From Tieghemostelium lacteum (taxonomy: Eukaryota; Evosea; Eumycetozoa; Dictyosteliales; Raperosteliaceae): a DNA stretch of 64,000 bases. Numbering within the stretch: the first letter of the stretch is position 1; each line of letters begins with the position of its first letter. The notes beneath the pieces are model-generated. The model had not been told where the DNA came from. It ran no database searches and saw only the letters and a program-made list of their open reading frames with translations. Positions 31,307 to 43,119 of this stretch are shown piece after piece. The stretch covers positions 124,001-188,000 of the forward strand of contig LODT01000020.1 in NCBI GenBank assembly GCA_001606155.1, written 5' to 3'. A program made the position numbers and the translations under genes.

Positions 31307-33788
31307 ATGTTAATATTTACACCTAAACCTCCAACAACAACTCCAAATAAAAATAAATTACCTCCCAAATCAACATCTACATCCAATCTATTTAATCTAT
31401 CATCTCCAACATTAACAACAACTACTACACCATCTCCAATTAAACCTCTACCTAAACCACCTAATTACAACCCTCAATATGGTACTTCACCACCATCCCT
31501 ACCTTCTTCTCCTTCTCCTTCACCTTCAACATCAACTCCAATATCACCAATTAAACCACTTTCAACATCTGCATCAAATCCTTCTACAACCTCATCATCA
31601 TCTATAACCAAACCAAAACCATTCTTACGATCATTTACCTATGGTAATTTTAAAACATTGAATGTAAATCATTTGAATAATAATAATATAAATATATCAA
31701 AATCTACTTCAACATCTGCTAATACAACACCAACAAAATCCAATACATTTTCACCACCTTCTAAATCCAAACCTCCAACACCTAACAGAATAACACCAAG
31801 TATTAGTATAATAGATTTAAAAAATAATTTAGAAAAGTCACCACTGATTAATAGAATTGCCAGTGGAGGAAGACCAAATTCACCATTGTCATCACCAGAA
31901 ATGAAACCAAAAAAATACAAAGAACCAAAAGATAGTTCAACACCAAAAAAAGAAAAGAAAAAAGATAAAAACGGAGAGGATTCATTCCTAAAAGTAAGTA
32001 ATGGAGCTGATCAGATACCAGCTCTAGAGTTTACTCAAAAAGACGGCAAAGAGAGATTATCAATGTCCAATGGCGCTTCAGTGCCCGTTGCATCGATATC
32101 TGAGAAATCAACATCTGAGAAACCATCTGGATCACCATTAAAATCATTTTTAAATTCACTAAATGATAAAAAGAAATCATTTACCAAATCGAAGCAATTG
32201 TCTACCGATGACATACATTACGCAACTCTAAGAGGTTCACAAACTTTGCATAGACCAAAGACACAAGAATATATGCTACCTTCCATCTCATTGAACCATT
32301 CCAAAGAAGAAGAGATTCCATCAAGTGTATCTCTAACTGAACAATTACCACCACAAATACAATACGAATACATTCAAGACAATAGTTTGATACAGGAATC
32401 TAAAGGTTTCATAATAGAATCTCTAAGAAAAGTAATTGGAGGTTCATCTCAACCAAAAGATCCTCAAAAATATGAACTTGATAATTTGATAACTGATGAT
32501 AATTGGTATTGTAAATATTTTTCGGATAATGGTATGTTATATTTAAATGTACACTTTATAATAATATAATATAATATACTTATTTAATTTTTATTTTATT
32601 TAGAACATTGGAACTATATAGGTGAAGATGATAAAATTGGTACATTTATAGTATCAGTAACTAAAGATATTGCATCAAATATTGTATTACCAGAAACTAA
32701 TAGCCAACTATCAAATCTAAATGTAAAGGGTACAATATCAAGACATGGTAGTTTTCTATCAACAAGTGGTGGAATTCCAATGAGTGATAAAAAAGTAGTT
32801 TTTAAAGCACTATTGAGAACTAAAAATGTTTGTATTCATATGTTTAATCCTATTATATTTAGAAATATTAATACTAATTTTATAAATTTAATTTATAAAA
32901 TGAACAGAAAGATACATGTAAAATAGTATCTGTAAAAGGTCTAAGTGGAAGCTTTTTCAATAGTTCCAATAAGCCACCTATTAAAGATATTATTCAAGAT
33001 GGATTCTCAAATGGTGTCAGTTGTAAAAATATAAAGAATATAAAGAATCAAGAGATTGTAAAGAATCTATTGAATTTTGAACAGAATCAGAGAATTAAAA
33101 GTTTTAAATTTGGAGTACTATATTGTGGTCCCAATCAAACTGAAGAAGATGACATGTTTTCAAATGAACATGGAAGTGCACAATTTAACCAGTTTTTGGA
33201 TTTCCTAGGTCAACGTGTACCATTAATGGGATGGTCATCTTACAGAGGTGGTTTGGATGTAAAGTCCAATTCAACTGGTACACATTCAATCTATGATAAA
33301 TACAAAGGTTTTGAAGTGATGTTCCATGTTTCAACCTTGTTACCACACTCCAATGTAGATAAACAACAAGTAGACAAGAAAAGACACATTGGTAATGATA
33401 TTGTTGTAATTATATTTAAAGAAGGTGATCAGTTATTCGATCCAAAAGTAATGAGATCTGATTTTAATCGTATGTAATTCTCTCCAACTAACATAGCTAT
33501 AACTTTTAACTAACCATTACCTATTATGTAGATGTTTTTATTGTTGTTCAACCAGAAAAGAATGGTACTTATAAAGTATCTGTAGGTTATAAAGATGGTA
33601 CTCCAATGTCACAACCATCACTAGAATATCCATCCATTTGGAATAGATCACAAGAATTTAAAGAATTCCTCTATACCAAATTAATCAACTCCGAATGTTC
33701 TTCCTATTTGGCACCTAGTTTTAAACTTAAAATTCAAAGAACTAGATTAGCCTTACTAAAAGAAATAAGTAGTACTTTTACTGAATAA
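31307..33788 (+). CDS. Rap GTPase-activating protein (RapGAP domain)
   Basis: Four exons: 31307-32531, 32604-32827, 32908-33469 and 33532-33788, with introns of 62-80 bp; 755 aa. The first ~260 residues are a Pro/Ser/Thr-rich disordered linker. The RapGAP domain fills exons 2-4: GVLYCGPNQTEEDDMFSNEH, FLDFLGQRVPLMGWSSYRGG, then KRHIGNDIVVIIFKEGD, which carries the catalytic 'Asn thumb' as in Rap1GAP/SIPA1. The end is ECSSYLAPSFKLKIQRTRLA. It should speed GTP hydrolysis on Rap1, which in Dictyostelium controls adhesion and myosin at the leading edge. The ATG follows an in-frame stop, but fusion to the upstream ubiquitin-fold gene cannot be ruled out. Confidence 0.9.
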
Positions 33789-33954
33789 AAATGAAATCGA
33801 TCATTATCTTCCCTATCTTCAACAATATCAATTATTGTTGAAAAAACAATTATTTAGAGTAATTTATCTGTATTATAATGTAGTGTGTATTTACATTTGC
33901 TTTTTCTTCATAGTTTAACATTATAAAACTTTACAGTGTATATATATTGAATAT

Positions 33955-34307
33955 TTAAATATCTGATTTTACAAAAAACCATTTACCCATATATCCAACA
34001 GCAACTAATTGTTGATTATTTTCAGCTCCAAAGTCGTTTAGAAAAGCCAATGAAAACAAATAATAATTTTTAATTGTAAAAGCATTCAATGAAACTGCAC
34101 CTTTTGCTATCATTCCCTGTGTTGAAGTTATCAGTTAATAATCTTATAAAAAACATTCTAAATTACACTAAAATTAATACATACAGCAATAAATCCACTT
34201 TTTGTTTGAACATGATTATATAGTTGAGCTTTAAATATTTCTCTATCTACTGGATTTGTAATAAAACTAAGTGCTCCCAATATAACAAAGAAAGGCAGTG
34301 ATTTCAT
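33955..34307 (-). CDS. Small secreted protein, DUF4359-like
   Basis: Two exons, 34307-34185 and 34116-33955, with a 68-bp GTATGT intron in phase 0; 94 aa. A hydrophobic start (MKSLPFFVILGALSF) is followed at once by ITNPVDREIFKAQL, then KSGFIAGMIAKGAV, KNYYLFSLAFLNDFG and LVAVGYMGKWF. A signal-anchor plus (I/T)NP...(Y/F).....L start, and a 'YYLFS...Vg..G.W' end, recall short DUF4359-type proteins. The start is set at the ATG giving the signal peptide; an earlier in-frame one would add a poor leader. Role unknown. Confidence 0.6.
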
Positions 34308-34560
34308 TTTTCTAAAAATATGTAAATAATAAAAAAAAAAAATCAAAATTTTTATTGAAATTAATATAGGTAAATGAAATTTCATTGAAATAATAATAAT
34401 ATAAAAATTATTATTTCTAATTCATAGATTATAATGATTGGTAGATTGATATTAAAATTGATTATTTTTTTTTTAAAAAATTTTTTTATTTAACCACTAT
34501 ATTCCACCAATATCTCACTAATCTCACTTAATTATCAAAGATACTGTTACTCAGAGATAA

Positions 34561-35745
34561 ATGCAAAAAAATAGAGTTAATTTGAAACATTTAAGCACAC
34601 CTTGTGTATTGGTAGATAAAGATGTAGTAAAAAATAATTGTAAGAGAATGATTGATAGAGCAATTGAATTGGGTGTTAATATAAGACCACATATGAAAAC
34701 ACACAAGACATTAGAGATTGGACAATTTCAAGTATCAGGATTAGATTACAGTAGAGTTATTGTATCTACTCTCTCAGAGGCTGAGTTCTTTTCAAGTCAA
34801 TTTAAAGACATTCTCTATGCCATTCCAATATCACCAAATAAACTGACACATGCACTTTTTATACACTCAAAGATTGATGATCTGCATCTAATGATTGATC
34901 ACAGAGACCACATAGATCATTTGGTAGAACATTTGAAAAATAGTGGAGATAATAGTAATCTAAAGAAATATTGGTCTGTATTCTTGAAGATTGATTGTGG
35001 CTATCATAGAGCTGGTTGCCAACCTGATAGTCCTGATACCATTGAGTTAGTGGATTATATTACCAAAGGTAGATACTCTCATTATTTTAAATTCCAAGGA
35101 ATCTATACACACAGTGGACATTCCTATAAATGTCAAACTCCAAAGGAAATTGAACAAATTGCCATTTCAGAGGCAACTGTTGCTGGTAATTTTGGAAAGA
35201 TTTTAAAACAACTTGGATACCCATGTCCTACTGTGAGCATAGGTTCAACACCAGTTTGTTCCCATTTACCACAAAATCTCAAGGAATTGGGTGTCACTGA
35301 AATTCATCCTGGAAACTATGTATTCTATGACCTTATGGGCATGGAATTGGGTAATTGTAAACTCTCTGATGTAGGAGTTAGTGTACTTGCAACTGTAATC
35401 TCAGTATATCCAGACAGAAATGAACTACTTTTAGATTCAGGAAGTTTGGCATTATCAAGTGACCCAGGTTGTACACATCTCATTAATAGAACAACTCCAA
35501 ATTTTGGTATTTTTGCAGATGATCCTAATCTTCGTTTAGTTGCGGTCACACAAGAGATTGGTAAAGTTCAATCAACCAATCAATCACCAATTCCATTTGA
35601 AAAATATCCAATTGGAAGTCGTGTTAAAATTATTCCAAATCACAGTTGTCTAACTGCAGCCATGTTTTCAAATTATCATGTTATCTCATCAAAAGATAAC
35701 TATGAAATTACAACAGAAACTTTTGTTCCAAATAAACATTGGTAA
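34561..35745 (+). CDS. dsd: D-serine dehydratase, eukaryotic type (DSD)
   Basis: 394 aa, intronless. It has the N-terminal alanine-racemase-type TIM barrel: LSTPCVLVDKDVVKNNCKRM, then IRPHMKTHKT, where the first Lys (about residue 46) is the expected PLP Schiff-base lysine. FLKIDCGYHRAGC and GIYTHSGHSY follow. The C-terminal beta domain ends with SRVKIIPNHSCLTAAMF, whose His and Cys bind zinc in yeast Dsd1/vertebrate DSD. It breaks D-serine to pyruvate and ammonia; in D. discoideum the enzyme affects the timing of development through D-serine levels. The related D-threonine aldolase family is the main alternative; the HSC motif and length fit DSD. Confidence 0.88.
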   Translation: MQKNRVNLKHLSTPCVLVDKDVVKNNCKRMIDRAIELGVNIRPHMKTHKTLEIGQFQVSGLDYSRVIVSTLSEAEFFSSQFKDILYAIPISPNKLTHALFIHSKIDDLHLMIDHRDHIDHLVEHLKNSGDNSNLKKYWSVFLKIDCGYHRAGCQPDSPDTIELVDYITKGRYSHYFKFQGIYTHSGHSYKCQTPKEIEQIAISEATVAGNFGKILKQLGYPCPTVSIGSTPVCSHLPQNLKELGVTEIHPGNYVFYDLMGMELGNCKLSDVGVSVLATVISVYPDRNELLLDSGSLALSSDPGCTHLINRTTPNFGIFADDPNLRLVAVTQEIGKVQSTNQSPIPFEKYPIGSRVKIIPNHSCLTAAMFSNYHVISSKDNYEITTETFVPNKHW

Positions 35746-35825
35746 TAAACCCCCTCACCAAAACCCACTAATCAAAAATTAAAAATAAATGTAAATAATT
35801 GACACCAAGATATTTTATTATAATT

Positions 35826-37265
35826 TCAGTGTTGTAGGGGTAAGTCATAATCTTGGAAACAAAAATTATAATAGGCAAAGTAGAATAGACCATGACCAAC
35901 AAAAAGCATACATTTGATGAATAAGACATAAGCTTTCTTATTGGTGAGATTGAATGCTCCTTCTAATAGAATGCAAATACCACAACCAACTAAATTTAAA
36001 GTAGACCATGGTACGCAAATATTCTTGGTTATAACAGATACAATGAGTTCATGAAAGATACCAGAGAAGACCATAGTAAAGAACATTAAAACACTGGTTT
36101 TTAATTTAAATCTATCCTTTAAATCTACCAAAGTGTGTCTGTATAGCCATGAGTGAACTGGTTTAGACCAACCTTGAAGAATGTTCTTACAATTGGTTGC
36201 TTCCCAATAGTTATCATAAAATGATAGACGATCTTTGAATCCTGTTAAATCTGCAAATAGTGAGAATACGCAATGGTAGAGTAGATAGTAAAGTAATTGG
36301 AATGTAATTTCAGCTGGTATTAGAATCTTTAGGAAAGACCATATACTAGGTTGATTCTTGAAAAGTTCTGGAAATATATATTCACAGTGAATATAGTGAA
36401 GTACTGCAACGATTGCCAATGAGACATACAACTCTTTTAGTAGTGATATAACTCTACTCGTAAATGTTTGGCTGTGTTGATCCTCTAATTCTCTTAATGC
36501 TGAATATTGGTCGTAAATTAAAGTTGGTGAAGCCATATATAGTAAATAGTCTCCAAAGTATCTCAATAGGGATTGATTCTTAATTTTCAATTCTTGAAAA
36601 CCTTCAGTTACAGGAACTTTCAATAGAGCATGATAATTAAATACCATAAAATAACTATGTGTCTTCCAAGATGTAATAATCATTTCCATCATTAAGAACA
36701 GCATGGTGCCAATTGGAAACTCTCTTCTACGAAATACAAATAAAAATGTATACATTACTAACCATACCTGAATTACACTGTACAATACAATCAATGTATT
36801 TCTAGATATCTTTTTGTAATGAAATAGATAACAATTTACAACCACCATCTCAGCTATCAGGTTTATAACCTAAAAATATTTTTCCATTAGTATTTAATTT
36901 ATACCCAAACAACAAAATATATCCCAACCTACAATTACATCATAAACTAATTGAAATGGATTAACAAATATATCAGCAAGAGTTGTCATATGAGTTGAGA
37001 ATTTAAAGATTCCATGATTCTTGTCATCTACTAGAATATACAAGAGTAGTACAGTGAATATTAATATTCTGTTGGAATGTATAAATTTATGAACTGAGTT
37101 TTTGGTACTTGGTAAATCCAAATAGGCTTTAGATAGACTGTATTCTCTTGAATATAATTTTGGTTTAATTTTTATTGGTTCATCTTGAGGGATCTTATTG
37201 GATTTTTCATTTACATTTGAATTATTATCTTTTTTTCTTTTATATGTTGTAGTTGTTTTTATCAT
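35826..37265 (-). CDS. Sterol/diacylglycerol O-acyltransferase (MBOAT, ACAT/DGAT1 type)
   Basis: Exons 37265-36905 and 36853-35826, with a 51-bp intron inferred from phase; 462 aa. A basic cytosolic start is followed by eight or nine TM segments. Motifs: FYDNYWEATNCKNILQGWSK, then PVHSWLYRHT, the FYxxWW-like ER signature of ACAT/DGAT1, and SGIFHELIVSV with the catalytic MBOAT His. The first signature has YWEA instead of the usual DWWN, as in some diverged sterol acyltransferases. It should esterify sterols or diacylglycerol at the ER and feed lipid droplets. ATG 37263-37265 is preferred over an upstream one because the longer leader is poorly supported. Confidence 0.85.
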
Positions 37266-37682
37266 TTTAGTTAAGATAACAAGTTTATATAGTATAAACA
37301 AATAAATACAAAAGTGAGAAGAAGAAATTGGAAAAGAAAAGCAATCAACAAGCTAAAGTGGTGGAAAATTTTTAGTGTGAGTGGTAAATACACATTTTGT
37401 AAGTGTGGGGATTTGGGGTAAAATTTTAAAAAAAAAAACTTTATTTACAAATTAACTTATCAAGACTTATCTAGATTTTTATATTAAATTTACCAATGAG
37501 CATTTTTTACAATGTTTAGAATAAAAAATGATATTAATATAGTTTTAACTGAAATGGAGGGAGAGGGGAGTTATTTTTACAATTAATTTCTTTTATTTAG
37601 TTGTTGTTGTTATTTTTAAATAAATTTTATAAAATGAGGAGGAACATATTGGTTTTTAATTGGTTTTTTTTTTGTAAAATGT
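37266..37682. other. Intergenic, 3' of calmodulin and 5' of the acyltransferase
   Basis: AT-rich stretch with one purine-rich patch (GGAGGGAGAGGGGAG, about 37556-37570) that stands out from the background. It may belong to either the acyltransferase promoter or the calmodulin 3' UTR. No coding signal found. Confidence 0.35.
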
Positions 37683-38398
37683 TTACTCTGTTTAAACAAT
37701 GAAATTAGTTAGTTATTATGAATCTTTTGATTTGAGAGGGTTTGTGAAATTACTTACTGGAAATCATCATTTTAACAAATTCATCATAATTAATTTGACC
37801 ATCACCATCCAAATCAGCTTCTCTAATCATATCATCAACATCTTCATTTGATAATTTCTCACCAAGACTGGTCATAACGTGTCTGAGTTCAGCAGCAGAG
37901 ATGAAACCGTTACCATCTTTGTCAAATACTTTGAAGGCTTCACGAATTTCCTCTTCAGTGTCATTGTCTTGCATCTTTCTTGACATCATTCTAATAAATT
38001 CATTAAAGTCAATGGTACCATTTCCATTTTGATCGACTTCATTAATCATATCATGAATTTCAGCTTCAGTTGGATTTTGACCAAGTGATCTCATAACTGT
38101 ACCAAGTTCCTAAAATTTAATATTAAACATACACAAATTACATTAATATCAAAAAAATTAATATCTAATCAAATATTGAATATATTTTAAAAACTAAAAG
38201 ATCTCTACCTTTGAAGTAATACAACCATCACCATCTTTATCAAATAATGAGAAGGCTTCTTTGAATTCGGCTAATTGTTCTTCAGTTAATTGTTCTTGAG
38301 TTGACTATGGTAGAGAAAGATTTGGTATTAGTATTCAAATGAATAAAGTCCATACTTCTATTTGATTGAATTTTATAAAATCCTATATATCATACCAT
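37683..38398 (-). CDS. calA: Calmodulin
   Basis: Exons: ATG alone (38398-38396), 38304-38209, 38109-37758 and a 5-nt terminal exon (37687-37683) giving 151 aa; if the last intron is not removed, the stop is at 37750 and the protein has 152 aa. Four intact EF-hand loops: [36 protein letters not shown] and [12 protein letters not shown], each with a 12-residue loop and a Glu at position 12. The linker [20 protein letters not shown] is the calmodulin central helix. It is the main calcium sensor, activating kinases, calcineurin and myosins. Variants against D. discoideum CalA are mostly in EF-hand 2. The ATG-only exon is typical of calmodulin genes. Confidence 0.93.
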
Positions 38399-38691
38399 TT
38401 CAGAGGTGTTTATTATAAATATAAAAAAAAAAAAAAAAAATCTTTTTTGGCTTTCAAAAAAAAAAATCTTTTATTTCAATTTTATTTTACTAATAAACAT
38501 TACATTTTTTTGTAACAGTTATAAAACATACGCAACATCTCTTTACCTTTATGTATGCCTATAGTTGTGTATCATTCTAAGATCTAGATTTAAACTTAAA
38601 TTCTTAAATTACATTAAACTCGATTTACTTGTATTCATTGCAAAAGATTTTTTTTTTTTATTTTATCATTAATTAATTAATTTTTCAAATA

Positions 38692-40146
38692 ATGATCAAA
38701 ACAATTTCCATTTTTAAAAATGTATTAAATAAGCAATTGTTTTCAAAATCATCTTTATTCACTTTACAATATAATTATAGTAATCCAAATCGATATTTTA
38801 GTTCTTCTAGTATTGGTGTTTTAAATGAAAAATTAAATTCATTGAATAATAACTCTGATAAAGATACAAAGATTGAATTCTATCAAAACTATTTTAAAAA
38901 CCAAAAAGAACTATCAAAGACACAAAAATTGAATAAAAAAGATTTAATTGCATATAGTAAATCCTATTGTACATTATTGACAGACTCTCTCAATGATAGA
39001 AATAATAAACATTTCACAGCTGCAGAAGAGTTCTGTCAATGGCTTCTACAAGAATGTAAAGATGAAAACCCTCAAGATCTCGCAGAAATCAACTATGCAC
39101 TTGGTTTCACATCTTATAGACTCTCTAGAGATTTTAATGTGGTACAGAGTTACTTTCTAAATGCTCTAATGATGGGTAACAATGATGACAATAGAATGTA
39201 TATTATATTGAGTGCTCTTGCTGATCTTAATAGAACTAGACACAATCCAAAAGAATCTATAAAGTATTATGAAATGATTGCTACATTGACAAGAAGATAT
39301 ATCGATAGTAATAAAGGTGCTACTGAGAAGGATTTGAAAAGTGCAATGGAAGCAGAGACTGAAGCTAGGGTTTACAAGTGTGTAGGTAAGAGAGATATTG
39401 GGGAGGAGAATGAAGCTATAGAGGAATTAAAGGAGATTGCAAAGGAGTATCCCGAGAATGCCTTAGTTCAGTATTTTTTGGGAGAGACATACTATAGAAT
39501 GCAACTTTTTGAAAATGCATATCCTTATGTATTGAAGGCTACTGAATTGTATGGTAAAATAGATACACAAGACTATGATGTATTATTTAAAAAATATTTG
39601 TCATTATGTATAGGATCTCAATTGCATTTTTGTTGTAGAAAGTATAAAGAGGCTTATTATATGGTTCAACAAGCAATTGATATGCACAATATTTTGAAAG
39701 AGAAATCATTAGAAGTGGGTGAAGAATTTAATAGTAACGCAGCTATATATTCAAGTTCTAAAAGAGCTGTAGATTATCTCAATTTTATTGAACAGAGGGG
39801 TAAAAGGTATTCTTTAAGAACTAATGAAATGATATCCAAGGCTGACTTGGGAATAAGTAAAATTGGTATTGTGAAAATCCAAACTATTTCAGAACTAGAA
39901 AGTCGTCTTCAAATGCTACTAAAAATTGTCTCTAATAGAAATACTGATAGAGATAATATCATGCAAAAATATATAAAGACTAATAGCATTGAAATTTGCA
40001 ATATTATGCAAAATCTAATTCAAAATACCTTGGCATCTGTAAAAACATTGGATCAGAATGATAGAGAAGCTGACAGCTTTGAACATCTATCCAAAATAAC
40101 TGAAATTATTCTAGAGAGAACCTGTTTCTTTTTTAAAATTAAATAA
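38692..40146 (+). CDS. Mitochondrial TPR-repeat protein, unknown role
   Basis: 484 aa, intronless. The N-terminus (MIKTISIFKNVLNKQLFSKS and on to about residue 45) is rich in Lys, Ser, Phe and Asn and lacks acidic residues, as expected of a mitochondrial targeting sequence. After it come helical repeats with TPR character: DLAEINYALGFTSYRLSRDF, SALADLNRTRHNPKESIKYY and ALVQYFLGETYYRMQLFENA. The C-terminal third is helical without obvious repeats. It is probably a matrix or inner-membrane assembly factor; I do not recognise an orthologue. Confidence 0.7.
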   Translation: MIKTISIFKNVLNKQLFSKSSLFTLQYNYSNPNRYFSSSSIGVLNEKLNSLNNNSDKDTKIEFYQNYFKNQKELSKTQKLNKKDLIAYSKSYCTLLTDSLNDRNNKHFTAAEEFCQWLLQECKDENPQDLAEINYALGFTSYRLSRDFNVVQSYFLNALMMGNNDDNRMYIILSALADLNRTRHNPKESIKYYEMIATLTRRYIDSNKGATEKDLKSAMEAETEARVYKCVGKRDIGEENEAIEELKEIAKEYPENALVQYFLGETYYRMQLFENAYPYVLKATELYGKIDTQDYDVLFKKYLSLCIGSQLHFCCRKYKEAYYMVQQAIDMHNILKEKSLEVGEEFNSNAAIYSSSKRAVDYLNFIEQRGKRYSLRTNEMISKADLGISKIGIVKIQTISELESRLQMLLKIVSNRNTDRDNIMQKYIKTNSIEICNIMQNLIQNTLASVKTLDQNDREADSFEHLSKITEIILERTCFFFKIK

Positions 40147-40316
40147 AACAATAGTTTAGTTTTTTTAAATTGTACTTTGTAGATAATGGGTCTATGATAT
40201 TTTTAATTATTTGTTTAAAAATAACTAAGAAAAACTAATATTCTTAGAAATAAAAAAAAATTTTTTTTTTAACTTGCACACAAACATGACATTTTTCATT
40301 ATTGTATATTATTAAC

Positions 40317-41082
40317 ATGTCCATCAGTTCTCAAACTATTCATTCATATAAATCTCATTCTAATCCAATTTTAAAGAAGAACATATTAAACTCAAATATT
40401 AATATGAATAATTTTAAGAAATTGACATTAACTTCTACAACATCTACTACCCCTGCTGTTGTTCAACCTCCAATCCCCAATAACACAGATAATAATAGTA
40501 ATGAAAGTAGTCCACCACAACCACCAAGTACATTGGCACCAACAGTAACACCAGTAGTACAATCATCACCAACTAAACCACCAATTCAAAAATTATCTTT
40601 AAAAATTAAACCACAAGCCCCAACTCAAAACTCACAGATTCAAACATCTACCAATGCAAATGATACAACAGCTATTACACATTCACCACCAAAAGATCAG
40701 AAACAGTCTACACCACCAGAACCTCAAAAATTAGAAACAACAAAAGATTTAGATAACCCTGATTTAGTTGTTTATCATGATATAAATTCTGTGGATACAA
40801 AAAATGATAATAATTCAATTATTATGATTGCACCATTACCTCCTCCGCAAACTATGGGTTCAGTTGATAATGTAGTTCAACAAGATCCTATACAATTACC
40901 CTCAGTCCAACTTCCACAACCAGTTCAACTACCTACCACCCCTCCTGTTCAAGTTCAACAAAATATTCCACAACAGCAAGCAGTTCAACAACCACCACCA
41001 TCAGTGCAGCAACCATCTATTCCTCCTCCTCCTCCTGTTCAAGTTCAACAAAATATTCCACAACAACCAGTTCAGCAACAGC

Positions 41083-41129
<47 letters not shown>

Positions 41130-42815
41130 CCAATTACACAAGTTATTCAACCGGTCCAACCAATTGTTGATCAAATGATTCAATTACCACCAATACAACA
41201 AACAAATAATAGTAGTGAAATTAGTTTTTTAAAAGAACAGAATGATTTGTTAAGATCAAAATTGGAAGAATTGGCCGAAGTCACTAAAAAGAATATAAAT
41301 GAGAATCCAATGAGAAAGGAGCTAGAAGAACTAAAACAATTAGTTTTATTAAGTAAAGTAGTTGCAGATAAACCAACAGTAAATAATGTAAATAGTAATA
41401 ATAATACAAAACCAATGCAAATAATAGATGACTCTAATCTAGATAATCATCATGTAAAAATATCCAACTTGAAATTTCAATTAAATAACAGTAAGACAGC
41501 ACAACCATCTGCACCACAAAAGATAAATTATAGAATGGTTGGTGTTAAAGATAAGAGACCTGCAACAACATCCTCATCTTCAACTGCTACTAATGCTGGT
41601 GATGCAACTAAGAAATTGAAAACTACAACCAGTAATGGTACATCTAACCATGATGATAAGAAGATTATTGTACTTGCAAACAACAATAATCTAACTAGTT
41701 TTCCAAGTTTTGATTCTATTGAATCTATTGATTCATCGCCTTCTGAGGCTTCTGATTTGAAAAAGACTGCCAATTTACCTTTGAGTGCCAGTCATATTGC
41801 TAATCATCAAACTACTGGTCATGCCCCAGTATACGATTTGGAATATTATAAAAATCTTTCAACTGTACTAAAGAATAGATTAAATCAAGTGAAAAGAGCT
41901 TTCAATGGTGATTATGAAAATACTGCAAAGAATCAGCAATTGAAAGATGACATTTCTTCTGTTATCAAGAGTGAGATGTTTAATCTTCAACAACAGTTAT
42001 TAAACAAACAAACCACTACTTCTCATAACAATCCAAAGATTAACACTACCAATAACAATAATAATACAGACGAAAAGCAAAAACTACTAAATGAAATTGA
42101 ACGATTAAATAAGATGTTAAATGGTGAATCATCAAAAATGAAGGAAATGGAGGCTACGAATGTCTCTATAAGTGCTCAACTAAAGAAAATCGAACAAGAT
42201 AATGTAATGTTAGTTGATGAAAAGAAACAAATTCAAGAGGAGAAAGAAAAGATTACATTGGATCTAAGTAACCAAATCAAGTCAGTAAAGGATGAATTTG
42301 AAATTTTCAAATTACAAATTGAAATATTCACTAAAAAAGAGAGAGCCGACCACGAGAAGGAAATTGATGAACACACTAAAAAGATAGTTAGATTACATAA
42401 ATCACTCACCAATCAAAAGACTAAAGAACAAGAACTACGAGCTGAATTGACAATTTGGAAAACATCAGTAAAGAAGATATTGTCAAGTAGCCATGGTGAC
42501 CAAGAAGAGGAATTAGAGAAACTAGTAAACAGAAAAAATGATGATGCTAGTTTTCTATTGGAGCTTCGTGACGACGAAGATGAATTAATGGTTGATAATG
42601 AAATGGTAGATCCTAGCCAAACTCCTTCTCAAAAGAATAATAACCATCACCATGATAATCAAGCTTTATTAGTTATCAATAATCCTGTCAGTACAATGAC
42701 TCAAAATCCACTTGATATCACAGCATCCAATAATATAATGTGGAATAGTACTGCTCCAACTGGTGGTGATTTAAAGCAATACTTAGATTCTCAGACTATT
42801 AATCCAGATCAATAA
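40317..42815 (+). CDS. Gln/Pro/Asn-rich coiled-coil protein
   Basis: 832 aa from the ATG at 40317. The N-terminal half is disordered: Pro/Thr/Gln-rich repeats including two copies of PPVQVQQNIPQQ and a pure glutamine run (41073-41129). The C-terminal half has long charged helices (KEQNDLLRSKLEELAEVTKK; later LLNEIERLNKMLNGESSKMK to about residue 735) that should form coiled coils. No catalytic or DNA-binding motif is seen, and there is no signal peptide or TM. It may be a transcriptional or RNA-granule scaffold; this is only inference from composition. Confidence 0.7.
41073..41129 (+). repeat. CAA/CAG run encoding poly-glutamine
   Basis: Nineteen consecutive glutamine codons, one CAG and one more near the start and otherwise CAA, inside the coiled-coil protein at 40317-42815. 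Nearly all-CAA composition suggests slippage growth. The antisense reads as poly-leucine and is not a gene. Confidence 0.9.
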
Positions 42816-43119
42816 AAAATGTAAATATTTATCCTATTTATGTGTATTTCCTTAATGTACAATCTTCAATTTTTTTATTAAAATAAAATGATTCATTTAC
42901 TTTAAAATTTCAATTGAATATTAAATTATATTAATGTAAAGAGATTTCGAATCTAATATTCTTCATTTTCTCCAAAGTATCTCTAAGGTGAAAATTTTGA
43001 CCATCTTTCCAATTGTGAAAATACTTTGATCTCAGATCACTGTCATTTTAGGTTTTAAGAATATAATTCATTTTGTTGATAAGATTTGTAAGAAAATATA
43101 AATATATTTGTCTGCAACT

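Noticed and set aside
40302-40316. Earlier start of the poly-Q protein at a TTG
   Set aside because: Non-ATG starts are not expected here; the first ATG is at 40317. The same applies to 44688 (start moved to 44667), 47217 (to 47205) and 50450 (to 50456).
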